Part shown: one piece after another, positions 9,310 to 18,813 of the stretch
How positions within the stretch are numbered: position 1 is the first letter of the stretch
Layout of the letters: each line of letters starts with the position of its first letter
Assembly: GCA_013416795.1 (NCBI GenBank)
Contig: RQSC01000007.1
Coordinates: forward strand, 31,085 to 95,084
Origin: Prasinococcaceae sp. CCMP 1430
Taxonomy: Eukaryota; Prasinodermophyta; Palmophyllophyceae; Prasinococcales; Prasinococcaceae
DNA length: 64,000 bases
Direction: 5' to 3'
Notes under the pieces: model-generated
What the model saw: only the letters and a program-made list of their open reading frames with translations
What the model was told of the DNA's origin: nothing
Database searches by the model: none
Translations under genes and position numbers: made by a program

Positions 9310-10404
9310 TCATGATGGCGACGCGCCCGCGCCACGGCCGATCCCTACTGCGGCGGCGAACGCGCCCTCCCACGTGTCGGGCGCGTCACCGGCCGGCCCG
9401 CCGAGCGCAAATCCGCGCAGCGGGTGGGCGTCCGGGCCGGAACCCCCTCCGCGCGTGCCATCCCCGCCGCCTAACCCGCCACTAGCCACCGCTCCCACAC
9501 TGCCGCCCCTGTTGCCCTCCTCGCCGCCCCGCGCGAGCAGTGCGGGGCTCCAGCGCTTGGGCGCGGACGGCTGCTCGCCACCGCCGCCGTCGCCACGGTC
9601 TGGGCTCGGCGACGGATCTGCGCCCATGGACGCGAGCAGGTCCCTGAGGCTGGAGAACTCGCCCTCGCTAGAATTCGCGCCGGGGCTCGCGCCGGGGCTC
9701 GCGCCGGGGCTTGTGCCCGCGCCCGCGCTCCCGCCCGCGATCGCCCCGGCGCTCCCTGCCGCCCGTGTGCCCGCACTCGTCCGCTTGCTCGTTCCCTCGC
9801 CACCGGCCGCGTCAGCTGCGGCGCGCCGCTCGCGCTCCGCAAAGAGCGCTGCGGCGGCCGCGTGCACATCGCCACGCGCGCTCACGACGGCCGACGCCAC
9901 GGCGTGCGCGTCGAAGCCGAGCGCAGCGGTGAGCTCCACCACGCATTCAAGTGCCTCGCTCACGTCCACCTCTCGCGCGGGCCCGAGCTGCGCCCCGCGC
10001 GCGCATCGGCCGTCGCCCGCAAGCAGGTGCTCCACCGCCGCGCGGCCGTCAGACCCCGCGACGTGCACGGCCTGTGCGCACTGCCACGGCGCGAATCCCA
10101 AGGCGGATCGCAGGTCGGCCTCCAGCCGCGCCCGCTCGTGCGACACTACCGAGGCCTCGACCGACGCCGACACGCGCGGCGTGGCGCCGGGCAGGCCCTG
10201 CTGTTGCCACCCCCTCCCCCGCCCGGCCGCGTCGGAATCCCCATTCCGATGCTGCTGCTGCTGCTGCTGCTGCTCCGGCGGCGGCGGCTGCTGCTGCTGC
10301 TGCTGCTGCTGCTCGCGTTGCTGCGACTCCAGCTGCTGCTTCCGCTGCTCCCGCTGCTGCTGCTGCTGCTGCTGCTGCTGCCGCTGCCGCTGCTCCTGCT
10401 GCAT
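9310..10404 (-). CDS. Poly-Gln protein with UBA-like segments
   Basis: A 364-residue frame starts at the ATG complementary to 10402-10404. The first roughly 55 residues are almost pure Gln with Arg/Glu interruptions, encoded by a CAG/CTG repeat. Two Ala-rich three-helix-like segments follow (APWQCAQAVHVAGSDGRAAV and LGFDAHAVASAVVSARGDV). They resemble ubiquitin-associated (UBA/CUE) modules in length and in the final helix pattern, though the usual Met/Leu-Gly-Phe/Tyr loop is only partly kept. The C-terminal half is Gly/Ser/Ala-rich with a degenerate GASP repeat and looks disordered. A ubiquitin-related adaptor is possible but not shown. The end overlaps nothing; the upstream glycosyltransferase gene converges with it. 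Confidence 0.55.
   Translation of the reverse strand: MQQEQRQRQQQQQQQQQREQRKQQLESQQREQQQQQQQQPPPPEQQQQQQQHRNGDSDAAGRGRGWQQQGLPGATPRVSASVEASVVSHERARLEADLRSALGFAPWQCAQAVHVAGSDGRAAVEHLLAGDGRCARGAQLGPAREVDVSEALECVVELTAALGFDAHAVASAVVSARGDVHAAAAALFAERERRAAADAAGGEGTSKRTSAGTRAAGSAGAIAGGSAGAGTSPGASPGASPGANSSEGEFSSLRDLLASMGADPSPSPDRGDGGGGEQPSAPKRWSPALLARGGEEGNRGGSVGAVASGGLGGGDGTRGGGSGPDAHPLRGFALGGPAGDAPDTWEGAFAAAVGIGRGAGASPS
10252..10403. repeat. CTG/CAG trinucleotide repeat coding poly-Gln
   Basis: Interrupted CTG runs on the plus strand are read as CAG (Gln) on the minus strand at the N-terminus of the UBA-like protein. The repeat is likely to vary in length. Confidence 0.9.
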
Positions 10405-11026
10405 CGCACCGCGCGCGCAAGCGAGCGAGCGAGCGCCGCCGCGCCGCGCCGCGCGCTGCGCGCGCTCCCCCACCCCCCCATCCCACCCCGCCCTCGGCCC
10501 ATCCCCCTGCGCACCCCGCCGCAACAGCAACAACCGCCGCAGCGCAGCGGCCCCTTTCGCATGCGAACAGACCAACAGACAAAACCACTCGCCCGTGTGT
10601 ATGTTTATCCACATTTCTAAGCTACAATCGAAGGGGCACCGCTGGAGGGCGTCGCCTTCGGCGTTCGTTCCCCCCCGTCCTCGTGGTTTTTCCCCATCCG
10701 GCGCGCTGCGAACCTTTTTGACGTGTGGCGCTTTTTTTCTTTTCCCCCTTTTTCTTTTTCTTTTTCTTTTTTCTTTTTTCTTTTTTCTTTTTTCTTTTTG
10801 TCTGTCCTGTCGGTCGCCGCGTGGGCGTGCGAGGCGCGAAGCGCACTCTGATGCGTTTTGACGTGCACGTGCTCGTGGAGTTTGACCGGACTCGACTACA
10901 AAGTATCCCGTGTGTTGTATTGATTTTCGTTTGTTTGCATTGGTGGTGCGGGCGCGGCGCGCGCCGGATGCGGGGCGCCACACGCGTCGCGCCGCGCGCC
11001 TGTCACAGAAGGCCAAGCAGCTCGCA
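10405..11026. other. Intergenic region with polypyrimidine tract
   Basis: This separates the divergent polyQ gene (minus) and DRC1 (plus). At 10731-10799 there is a nearly pure T/C tract of TTTTTC units on the plus strand. Around 10860-10950 the sequence is less GC-rich and probably holds the DRC1 promoter. No gene is seen. Confidence 0.5.
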
Positions 11027-13405
11027 ATGTCCAGGCGGCGGGGGGCGGGGGCGATGGAGGAGGCGCTGGTGGCGGAGAACGACCGCGAGGCGCGCATCGC
11101 CGCGCGGCGCGAGCGCATCGCGGCGCGGCTCAAGGCGAAGCGGGAGGCCGAGGTGAGGCGGGGGGATAGGGCGAAGGGGGGCGGGCGCCTCGAGAGGCTG
11201 GCTGGGAACGGGCGCCCGGAAAAAAAAAAAAAAAACGCGCGCGCGCGCGCGCGCGCGCTCGCGAGCGAGCGAGAGAGAGAGAGAGCGGCCGCGCGGTGGT
11301 GAACCTCCTGCCCCCCGACGTCCCTCGTGGACGTCTCTGGGAATGTTGCGTTTGAGAGTCGTCCGAATCCCACGGACAAGCGCGGGGGTCGTGGCGCAGG
11401 CGGAGGGGGGGAGGTGTGCCTCTCCCCTCCCCTCGCGCGCGCAATTTTCTCGAGCTCTGGTGTGACGAGATGCAGAAAAATGCGCGTGTGCGCGCACGCG
11501 CTGACCGCCGCCAACGGCGCGCTCCTCGCCACGCGCCCGTTGCGCTCGCAGGGCGGCGATGCAAAGCAGTCGGAGTCGGCGGAGTCGGCCGATGTGGGCA
11601 AGGCGCGCGAGCAAATCGCCGCGTCGCGCAAGCGCGCGACGCGCGTCGCCTCGGACGGGACGCGCGAGGTGACGTCGGTGCGCGTGGCGGCCGACATGCG
11701 AGAGTCGCAGCGGCGCACAGAGGAGGAGCTCAAGCGCCAGGACTTGCGCGCCAGGCTGCTCGCCGAGGCCGAGTACAGCGCGCGCCGCAACGCCGTGGTC
11801 GCCATGCGCTGGGCCGACCTCTTCGCCACCGAGCTTCCGCAGGTGCTCGACGGGCAGATCGCCGCGCAGCGTGCCAACTGCGAGAAGATCATCGCGAGCA
11901 AGGAGAAGCTCATCGCGGACATCAAGACCGAGCTCAAGGCGAAGGACGACGAGTACGATAAGGCGCTCAAGACGCAGGCAAAGGACATAGACACGCTCAT
12001 CTCAGCCATGGGCAAGCAGTTCCGCGAGCTGCAGGGCGTATTCGCCGCCGAGCTAGGCGACATCGAGGCGGCCTTCCTGGCGGAGCGCAGCGAGCTCCTC
12101 GCGGCCAACAAGGCCGAGATGGCGGCGTTGTTCGACCGGCGGCGCGCGATGGAGCAGCTTTTCATGGAGAAGACGCAGGCGCGCGCGGAGAAGTACCAAG
12201 CGGAGCTCGAGCAGATTCGCGTGGATGACGCGGAGGAGTACAACATGCTCAAGATCCGCCTCGAGACGGACATCCAGCAGCTGAGCCAGCACCTGGAGAC
12301 CATGCGCGCCACCTACCAGCTCAACGCGGAGAAGCTCGAGTACAATTACCGCGTGCTCATCGAGCGCGACAACGAGAATCGCTCGACCATCGTCACGCAG
12401 AAGAAGAAGATCGCGCGCCATCGCAGCATCCTCAGCTCGGTCAAGGAGCGCTACGCGGAGACCGACAAACGCTTCGCCGACGAAAACGCGAAGCTGACGG
12501 ACGAGTACAGGCGCGTCACAGAGCAGTTCAAGGAACTTCAGGTCAAGTACCGCCACTTCGAAGGCGCCGACTTGCGCCGCTTTGCCGAGGTCTGGGAGAT
12601 GAACGAGGAGGAGGTGGCCGAGCTCGTGTCGAGTGTGCTGCAGGGCGACCGCGTCCTGCACGAGCAGCAGCTGGGCCTGTCGTGGCGGCCGCCGAGCGCG
12701 AAGGTGTTCGAGTCGCCGCTGATGGAGCGCGAGGGCGGCGGTGGCGAGGGCGCTACTGCCGGGACGGACGCGGCGGGGAACGGCGGCAGCAATGGAGGGA
12801 GCGGCGAGTCACTGGTGGCCAGCATGTCACCCGAGTACGCCGCCATTTCGCGAGTGGTGTGCAATGAGGCGGGCTTCCTGGTGGACGCCAAGGTGCGCGC
12901 GGCGCTGGCGGGTCTCACGGGCACCGAGCGCGAGAACGCGCGCGCAGACGCGGTGCTGCGATGCCTGGGAGTGACGGACACCTCGAGGATGGACAAGCTC
13001 GTGTCGATCATCACGGAGGGCTCGGCCGATGGCACGAGCGTGGACCTCGATCAGCTGTTGCCGCGCCTGCGCGCGTTCTGCGAGGCGGAGCAGGGCGCCA
13101 CGGGCGCGCTTCCCGAAAGCTCGGCGGCGGCGCGCGGCGTTCCGCGCGAGAGCGCGCTGCGGGCCACGGAGCGCGAGCACTGGCGGCGGCTGGCCAACGT
13201 GGTGAGCGAGCGCATGTACCGCATATGGGGCGCGCTGGAGAAGGCCATGCTGCAGTACAACGCTCTTTTGATGAAGAGGCACTCCTCGCTGGAGTCGACT
13301 GAGCACCTGCAGAAGCAGAACGACGAGCTCCGCGCGCTTCTCACCCAGTACCTCAGCAACAAGGTCAACGAGGAGCTGCGGGTGCCGCCCGCCAGCCTCA
13401 TGTGA
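11027..13405 (+). CDS. DRC1: Dynein regulatory complex protein 1 (nexin-DRC)
   Basis: DRC1 (CCDC164) is a coiled-coil base subunit of the nexin-dynein regulatory complex linking outer doublets in motile cilia. Two exons, 11027-11152 and 11552-13405, join in phase 0 to give 659 residues. Diagnostic blocks are FRELQGVFAAELGDIEAAFL, DAEEYNMLKIRLETDIQQL, MRATYQLNAEKLEYNYRVL, RVTEQFKELQVKYRHFE and VWEMNEEEVAELV followed by HEQQLGLSW. Apart from a Gly/Ala-rich break near 12730-12810 and the tail, it is almost all predicted coiled coil. The first intron contains a poly-A run and GC/GA microsatellites. Its presence implies the organism builds motile flagella. Confidence 0.95.
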
Positions 13406-13735
13406 GCAAGCGTCGCCCCGGCCGTCGCGCGATGTACCATATAATCTGACATGATATTTATACATCATTCTCACCCACGGCGTAGTCCCCTCACGCCACG
13501 TCAAATCGCACCCGCCTCGCGGGCGCCCCGCGCGCCGCGGAGCGCGTGCGTTTCGACCTCCTCCGGCGCGCGCATGCGTTTCGATGGCGCCCAGCCTTGT
13601 GTGGCGCTCGGTGCGCGCGCCCTCGCATGCACGCGAAATGCTACAATCTGTGAAAAATTGACATATGATCGAATTCAAGAGCTCTGACGTGAAGTTTTAT
13701 TCCGTCTTCCGTAATGTGCGCGGAGGGCGGATAAA
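13406..13735. other. Intergenic region, KBL promoter
   Basis: This has an AT-richer stretch at about 13630-13735 (GAAAAATTGACATATGATC and a T-rich run) directly upstream of the KBL frame, consistent with a promoter. It also contains a short TATTTATAC segment just after DRC1. No coding sequence is supported here unless a small first KBL exon lies in it. Confidence 0.45.
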
Positions 13736-15282
13736 GTGCCCCGATACCCGGCGGCTCCGCCGCTGCGCGCCGAGCTGCGGCGCCACAGACGCCTCGCGCG
13801 CCGCCCGGAGCGCCCCCAAGCGCGCCCAGCGGCCTCCGGCCCCTTTCCTTTTCCCCCGCCGGAGCGGCCATGCTCTTTCGCGTCGGCGTCGGCCGCCGAG
13901 GCGGCCGCGCTGCCCGACGCGCCGCAGCTGCCGCACCTCGTGCAGGCCATCGCCGACGCCAAGGAGCAGGGCACGTTCAAGGCGGAGCGCGTGATCTCGT
14001 CGCCGCAGCGCGCGCGCGTCTCCGTGGAGGGAAGCAGCTCGAAGGTGCTCAACATGTGCGCCAACAACTACCTGGGCTACTGCGACCACCCCGAGCTCAT
14101 CGAGGCCGCGCGCAAGGCGCTCGACACGCACGGCGTGGGTCTGTCCTCGGTGCGCTTCATCTGCGGCACGCAGGACCTGCACAAGGAGCTGGAGGCCATC
14201 ATCTCCAAGTTCCACCACACCGACGACACAATCCTGTACCCCAGCTGCTTCGACGCCAACGCGGGGCTCTTCGAGGCCATTCTCACCAAGGAGGACGCCA
14301 TCCTGTCGGACGCCCTCAACCACGCGAGCATCATCGATGGCGTGCGCCTGTGCAAGGCGCGCCGCATGCGCTACGAGCACAACGACATGGCCGCCCTGGA
14401 GGCCGCGCTCATTGAGTCGCGCGATGCCCGCGTTCGCCTCATCGCCACCGACAGCGTCTTCAGCATGGACGGCGACGTGGCGCCGCTCAAGGAGATCGTG
14501 CGCCTCGCGCGCAAGCACGACGCGCTGGTGATGATCGACGAGTGCCACGCCACGGGCGTCCTCGGTGACAGCGGCATCGGCGCCACGGAGGCGTGCGATG
14601 TGCTCGGGCAGGTGGACATCATCAACTCGACGCTCGGCAAGGCTATGGGCGGCGCGAGCGGCGGCTTCACCACTGGCCGCCAGGACGTCGTCGACGTGCT
14701 GCGCCAGAAGGCGCGCCCGTACCTCTTCTCCAACACCATCGCGCCGCCTCTGGTCGCCGCCGCCACCAAGGCGTTCGAGCTGCTCATGGCCGACCCCGCG
14801 CCGCTTGTGCAGCTCAAGTCCAACGCCGCCCTCTTCCGCTCGAGGCTTGAGGAGGCGGGTTTCGAGCTCAAGCCGGGCAACACTGCCATCGTGCCGGTGA
14901 TGCTCCACGACGCTGCGCTCGCCACGAAGATGGCGGCGCTGCTGCTGCAGAAGGGCGTGTACGGTGCGTGCCGAACGCTCGCGAGCGCGCGTGCAAGACG
15001 CGCGCGCGTTCGCTCCGCGCGCGCGCGAACTTATTGCAACATCCGCGGCGCCTCGCTGACGCGGCTGCGCTCGTCCCCGCGTGTGCGTGCCCACGTGCGC
15101 GCGCATCGCCCGACGCGCCTCGCGCTGCCGCGCATACAGTCATTGGCTTCTCGTACCCCGTGGTGCCCATGGGGGCCGCGCGCATCCGCGCGCAGGTCAG
15201 CGCTGCGCATTCGGAGGCCGACATCAACTTCGCCGCCGACATGTTCATCGAGTCGGGCAGGGAGCTGGGCGTCATCTCGTGA
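13736..15282 (+). CDS. KBL: 2-amino-3-ketobutyrate CoA ligase (glycine C-acetyltransferase)
   Basis: This PLP enzyme cleaves 2-amino-3-ketobutyrate with CoA into glycine and acetyl-CoA, the second step of threonine breakdown, normally in mitochondria. Exon 1 runs to 14963 and exon 2 is 15140-15282 (split Val codon). The alpha-oxoamine synthase core is complete: [66 protein letters not shown] and [13 protein letters not shown] with the PLP-binding Lys. The C-terminus matches bacterial Kbl in length. The core frame has no ATG before it; 13736 is a GTG. An ATG at 13870 starts an Arg/Ala-rich, mitochondrial-presequence-like peptide, but in another frame, so an undetected exon or an indel is likely at the 5' end. 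It converges with TDH. Confidence 0.93.
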
Positions 15283-15517
15283 GCGGCACGGGCGAGTCGC
15301 GCGTTTTTGAGCTACCGAGCTGCGAGCGTTTTGAGAGCTCGCGCGAAGGCCAATGCGAGGCGGCGAGTTGTTTGCTAGAGGCTAGTAGAGTAACAAGGAG
15401 AGCTGCTGCTCGCGAGGAGACATTTACAAAGGCAGTTGGCCACTGCGGCCACGTGCGTGCATGTGCGCCAAACAGAACAATAGGAAAGAATCGCCGGCAT
15501 CGCGGGGGCTGTGGGAC

Positions 15518-16695
15518 CTACGCCGTGGCCACCATCGGCGTAGTGCCGTCTACGCTCTCGGGAAATTCTAGCTCGGTCGCCTTCGTGAGGTCCGGGCGCA
15601 ACTCCTTCACCATGTCGTCCGCCATCGCGTCGATGTCGTACTCCGGCTCCCAGTCCCAGTCGGCCGCCGCGAGCGAGTCGTCGATTGATTGCGGCCACGT
15701 CTCCGCAATGGCCTGACGGAAGTCGGGCGTGTATTCCACCTCGAGGTTCGGCACGTGGCGCCGTATGCTGGTGGCGAGCTCCGCGGGCGTGAAGCTCATC
15801 GCTGTAATATTGTACACGCAGCGGGAGAGGCGCTCGCGCGGCGCCTCCATGAGCTCAACCGTGGCCCGCAGGCAGTCGGGCATGTACATCATCGGGAGCG
15901 CAGTGTCCTTTTGCAGGAAGCACTGGTAGTGCCCCTTGCTCAGGCTCTCGTGGAAGATGTCCACCGCATAGTCTGTGGTGCCGCCGCCGGGCGGCGCCTT
16001 GGATGAGATGATGCCCGGGTAGCGCAGCGAGCGGAAGTCCACGCCGAACGCCCTGTGGTAGTAGTTGCCGAGCAACTCGAGGTGCACCTTCTGCAGGCGC
16101 ACGTGTTCGCGAGCGCAGTTGTGGCGGCAGGGCGCATTTTTGCGTCAGCCGGCCTCGAGCGCGAGCGCGTCATCGTCGGGCGCGTCGGAGCGCCGCGCCT
16201 GCTCAGCCTCGCGCGCGCCACGCGCTGCTCGCGCACCGTCACGCCATACATGGTGGTGGGCTGCATGATGGTGTCCTCAGGCGTGGAGACCTTCGGGGTG
16301 GACTCGCCGAACACGGCAATGGTTGAGGGCGAGTACACGCGCAGCGAGTGCAGCCGCGCGAGCTCCAGCACGTGCTGGATGCCCGCAGTGTTGATCTTGA
16401 GCGCGAGCTGCGGGTTGCGCTCGCCGACGGCCGACAGCAGGCTGGCGAGGTGCACCACCGAGTCGATGCCGTTCTCGAGTATGACCCGCGCGAGCGAGTC
16501 GTAGTCCTGCACGTCGCAGTACACGAAGTGGCCCCCGTCCCTGCCCTTGCTCGGCATGCGCACGTCCGACGCGACGACGTTGTCCGCGCCGTAGCGCTCG
16601 CGCAGGTGCGCGGTCAGCTCGCCGCCAATCTGGCCCGCCGCGCCCGTCACGAGCACGCGCTGGCCACCGCTGCTGCTCCCCCCGGCCACCGGCAT
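15518..16695 (-). CDS. TDH: L-threonine 3-dehydrogenase, SDR type
   Basis: This NAD-dependent extended SDR enzyme oxidises L-threonine to 2-amino-3-ketobutyrate, the substrate of KBL next door. Exons 16237-16695 and 15518-16090 give 343 residues. The Rossmann motif is GAAGQIG at about residues 17-23. The catalytic YxxxK reads Tyr-Gly-Val-Thr | Lys, with the 146-base intron falling exactly before the Lys codon. [11 protein letters not shown]-type and [22 protein letters not shown] blocks are typical of SDR-type TDH. The ATG at 16695 gives a complete enzyme. An upstream in-frame ATG at 16922 would add a tail read through an AC/GT microsatellite and is less likely. The gene ends 235 bases from the KBL stop. 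Confidence 0.95.
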
Positions 16696-16778
16696 GCCCG
16701 TGCCGAAGTAGCCGCCCGGCGACTGCGGCGACGCGGCTGCGGCCGCCGCGGTGCCGAGCGCCCTCGCCGTCCCCGCCG

Positions 16779-16781
<3 letters not shown>

Positions 16782-16836
<55 letters not shown>
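16782..16836. repeat. (AC)n microsatellite, 55 bases
   Basis: A perfect AC dinucleotide run lies 87 bases upstream of the preferred TDH start. Read on the TDH strand it is GT repeated and stays open in the TDH frame, coding Cys-Val repeats if translated. A leader or promoter location is more likely. Confidence 0.95.
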
Positions 16837-16839
<3 letters not shown>

Positions 16840-17297
16840 CGCCCCGCCCCTGCGCAGCGCGCGCTCGCGCGCACCCGCGCGCGCCGGCGCACCCGTCGCT
16901 TTCTTTTTTCCCGCCTCCGGCATTTCGCAACCGCGGGAACCTCCGAGCGGATGGCCCTTCCAGAAACAAATGGGAATGAAATAATCTATATACATCAATC
17001 CACATGTCAAAACCTCGGCATAGCGTCTGCAATTATTGTACAATTGGAAAATATGGAGACGACGGAAAGAGCTTTGGTGGTACATTCGAACCGCGCGTCT
17101 CGGAGAATTCGAACACGAGCACGAGGGGGGCAATGCGAAGAAGGGACTCCGCGACGTTCCCCGAAGCACTGGGTTCGGACTCGAGGGTGGAGGTGGCGGC
17201 CGGGGTGGCGACCGACCGCGCGCGCGCGCAGGCGCGCAGGCGCGCCAGTGCGCTGGGCGCGCTGCGTGCGCACTGCGCACGCCGCACACTTTTGCTG
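16837..17297. other. Intergenic region with an AT-rich island
   Basis: From about 16965 to 17130 the sequence is unusually AT-rich for this genome (ATAATCTATATACATCAATC, TGCAATTATTGTACAATTGG). It sits upstream of TDH (minus) and past the 3' end of the membrane-protein gene (minus). It is the best candidate for the TDH promoter. No gene is seen. Confidence 0.45.
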
Positions 17298-18385
17298 TCA
17301 GCGCCCCTCCTCCTGCGGCCTCGCGCGCACCACGGTGGAGGCGTCCACGCCGTATCTCACGACGGGCGCCCCCCGCGCCCGCGAGGGCGGGTGGGCCACC
17401 TCCTTGAGGTCAAGCGCGCCGTCCGCGCCGACGTATTGCACGACGTGCGCCTTGCTCGCGCCCTCGCCCTCGCGCACCACCACCACGTCGCCCTGGCGCA
17501 CGTCCCCGCCTGGGGTGACGGCGGCGCGGTCGAGCGCCGCAGCCGTCGCGCGCCGCTGGGCCTCGCGCGCGCTCATGGGCTCGTCGCGCGCGCCGCGGCC
17601 CCGCCGGCTTCTACCGCCACCGTCACCACCGCTCGCGCTGCCTCGGGACGACCCGCCACCTGTGAGCTTTGCAAACAGCGCCGCCGACGCCGCCAGTACC
17701 ATGGTCGCGCGGCACGCGACCCGCGCGACTTTGAGCCCGCTGCCGAGGAGTGCCGACGCTCTCGACGCGAACGCCCTGAGCCACCCGTCGCCCTCGCCAG
17801 AGGCCAAGCCGAGGAGCCACGCAACCAGCGCGAGCGCCGCGCCGCAGGCCATTGCGCTCCCAAGTGCGATCGCCAGCTCGATCACGAACGACACCACCGT
17901 AAGGGGCAGCGCGACGATCGGCATGATGAGGATCGCGAAGAACATGTGGCCGACGGCGTCCTGCCAGGTGGTCGAACGGCGCTCGAGCATCGGTCGCATC
18001 ATCGCATACGTGCGCGCCGTCACACGCCCGCCGAATTGCGGCATGCACGCGGCCATGACCGTCAGCCCCCCCGCGTCCAACGCCAGCAGCGATGCGCGCT
18101 TGGTCAAGTTGAGCACCCCCAGCAGCAGTGGGCCGAACGCGAGCTGTACGAACAGCGAGTCTCCGAAGTCGCTATCGCCTCCGGGGGAGCCCGGGAGGCC
18201 CCCGCGTCCGCCCCCGCCGTTCCCCCGGCCGCCACTCCCACCGCATCTGTTGCAGCCGCCGCCGCCCACGACCGCATTACCCTCGCCGCGCTCGCCGCCG
18301 AGCCCTGCATGCGTGCCCGCCGCGCTGGCCGGCGCACCCGCTCGCGCGCGCCCTCCGCCCTCCCCCTCTTCTTCCTGTCCCTCGC
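17298..18385 (-). CDS. Unknown multi-pass membrane protein, 5' end lost in gap
   Basis: About 362 codons are visible from the N gap down to the stop at 17298. A Gly-rich, Cys-containing stretch (GGGGCNRCGG) precedes hydrophobic segments: LAFGPLLLGVLNL, a long pair around HMFFAILIMPIVALPLTVVS and ELAIALGSAMACGAALALVA, and a last one near VACRATMVLAASAALF. The C-terminal part is polar and ends in a small beta-rich domain (GDVVVVREGEG, VVQYVGADGALDL). The layout suggests at least four transmembrane helices and a soluble tail. I do not recognise the family. The N-terminus lies in or beyond the gap, so any targeting signal is unknown. Confidence 0.6.
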
Positions 18386-18688
18386 NNNNNNNNNNNNNNN
18401 NNNNNNNNNNNNNNNNNNNNNNNNNNNNNNNNNNNNNNNNNNNNNNNNNNNNNNNNNNNNNNNNNNNNNNNNNNNNNNNNNNNNNNNNNNNNNNNNNNNN
18501 NNNNNNNNNNNNNNNNNNNNNNNNNNNNNNNNNNNNNNNNNNNNNNNNNNNNNNNNNNNNNNNNNNNNNNNNNNNNNNNNNNNNNNNNNNNNNNNNNNNN
18601 NNNNNNNNNNNNNNNNNNNNNNNNNNNNNNNNNNNNNNNNNNNNNNNNNNNNNNNNNNNNNNNNNNNNNNNNNNNNNNNNNNNNNNNN
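18386..18688. other. Assembly gap (303 N)
   Basis: This run of N separates the truncated membrane-protein gene from the topoisomerase II leader. The true distance is unknown. Confidence 1.
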
Positions 18689-18813
18689 CTGCGGCGCGCC
18701 GCGCCGCTCCGCGCACGCGGGAGCGAGGGAGAGAAGGGAGAGCCGCGCGGCGCGCGGCGTCCGCCGCCCGACTCAGCCGGCCAGCGCCCGCCGCGCCGCG
18801 CGCGCCGCCGGCC

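Noticed and set aside
9287-10861. Plus-strand Pro/Ala and Cys-rich frame opposite the polyQ gene
   Set aside because: The Cys runs come from reading the CTG repeat in the wrong frame; the minus-strand reading gives poly-Gln and helical segments.
13870-14415. Plus-strand frame overlapping KBL exon 1
   Set aside because: Only its first 25 residues look like a presequence; the rest is an Arg/Gly shadow of the KBL frame.
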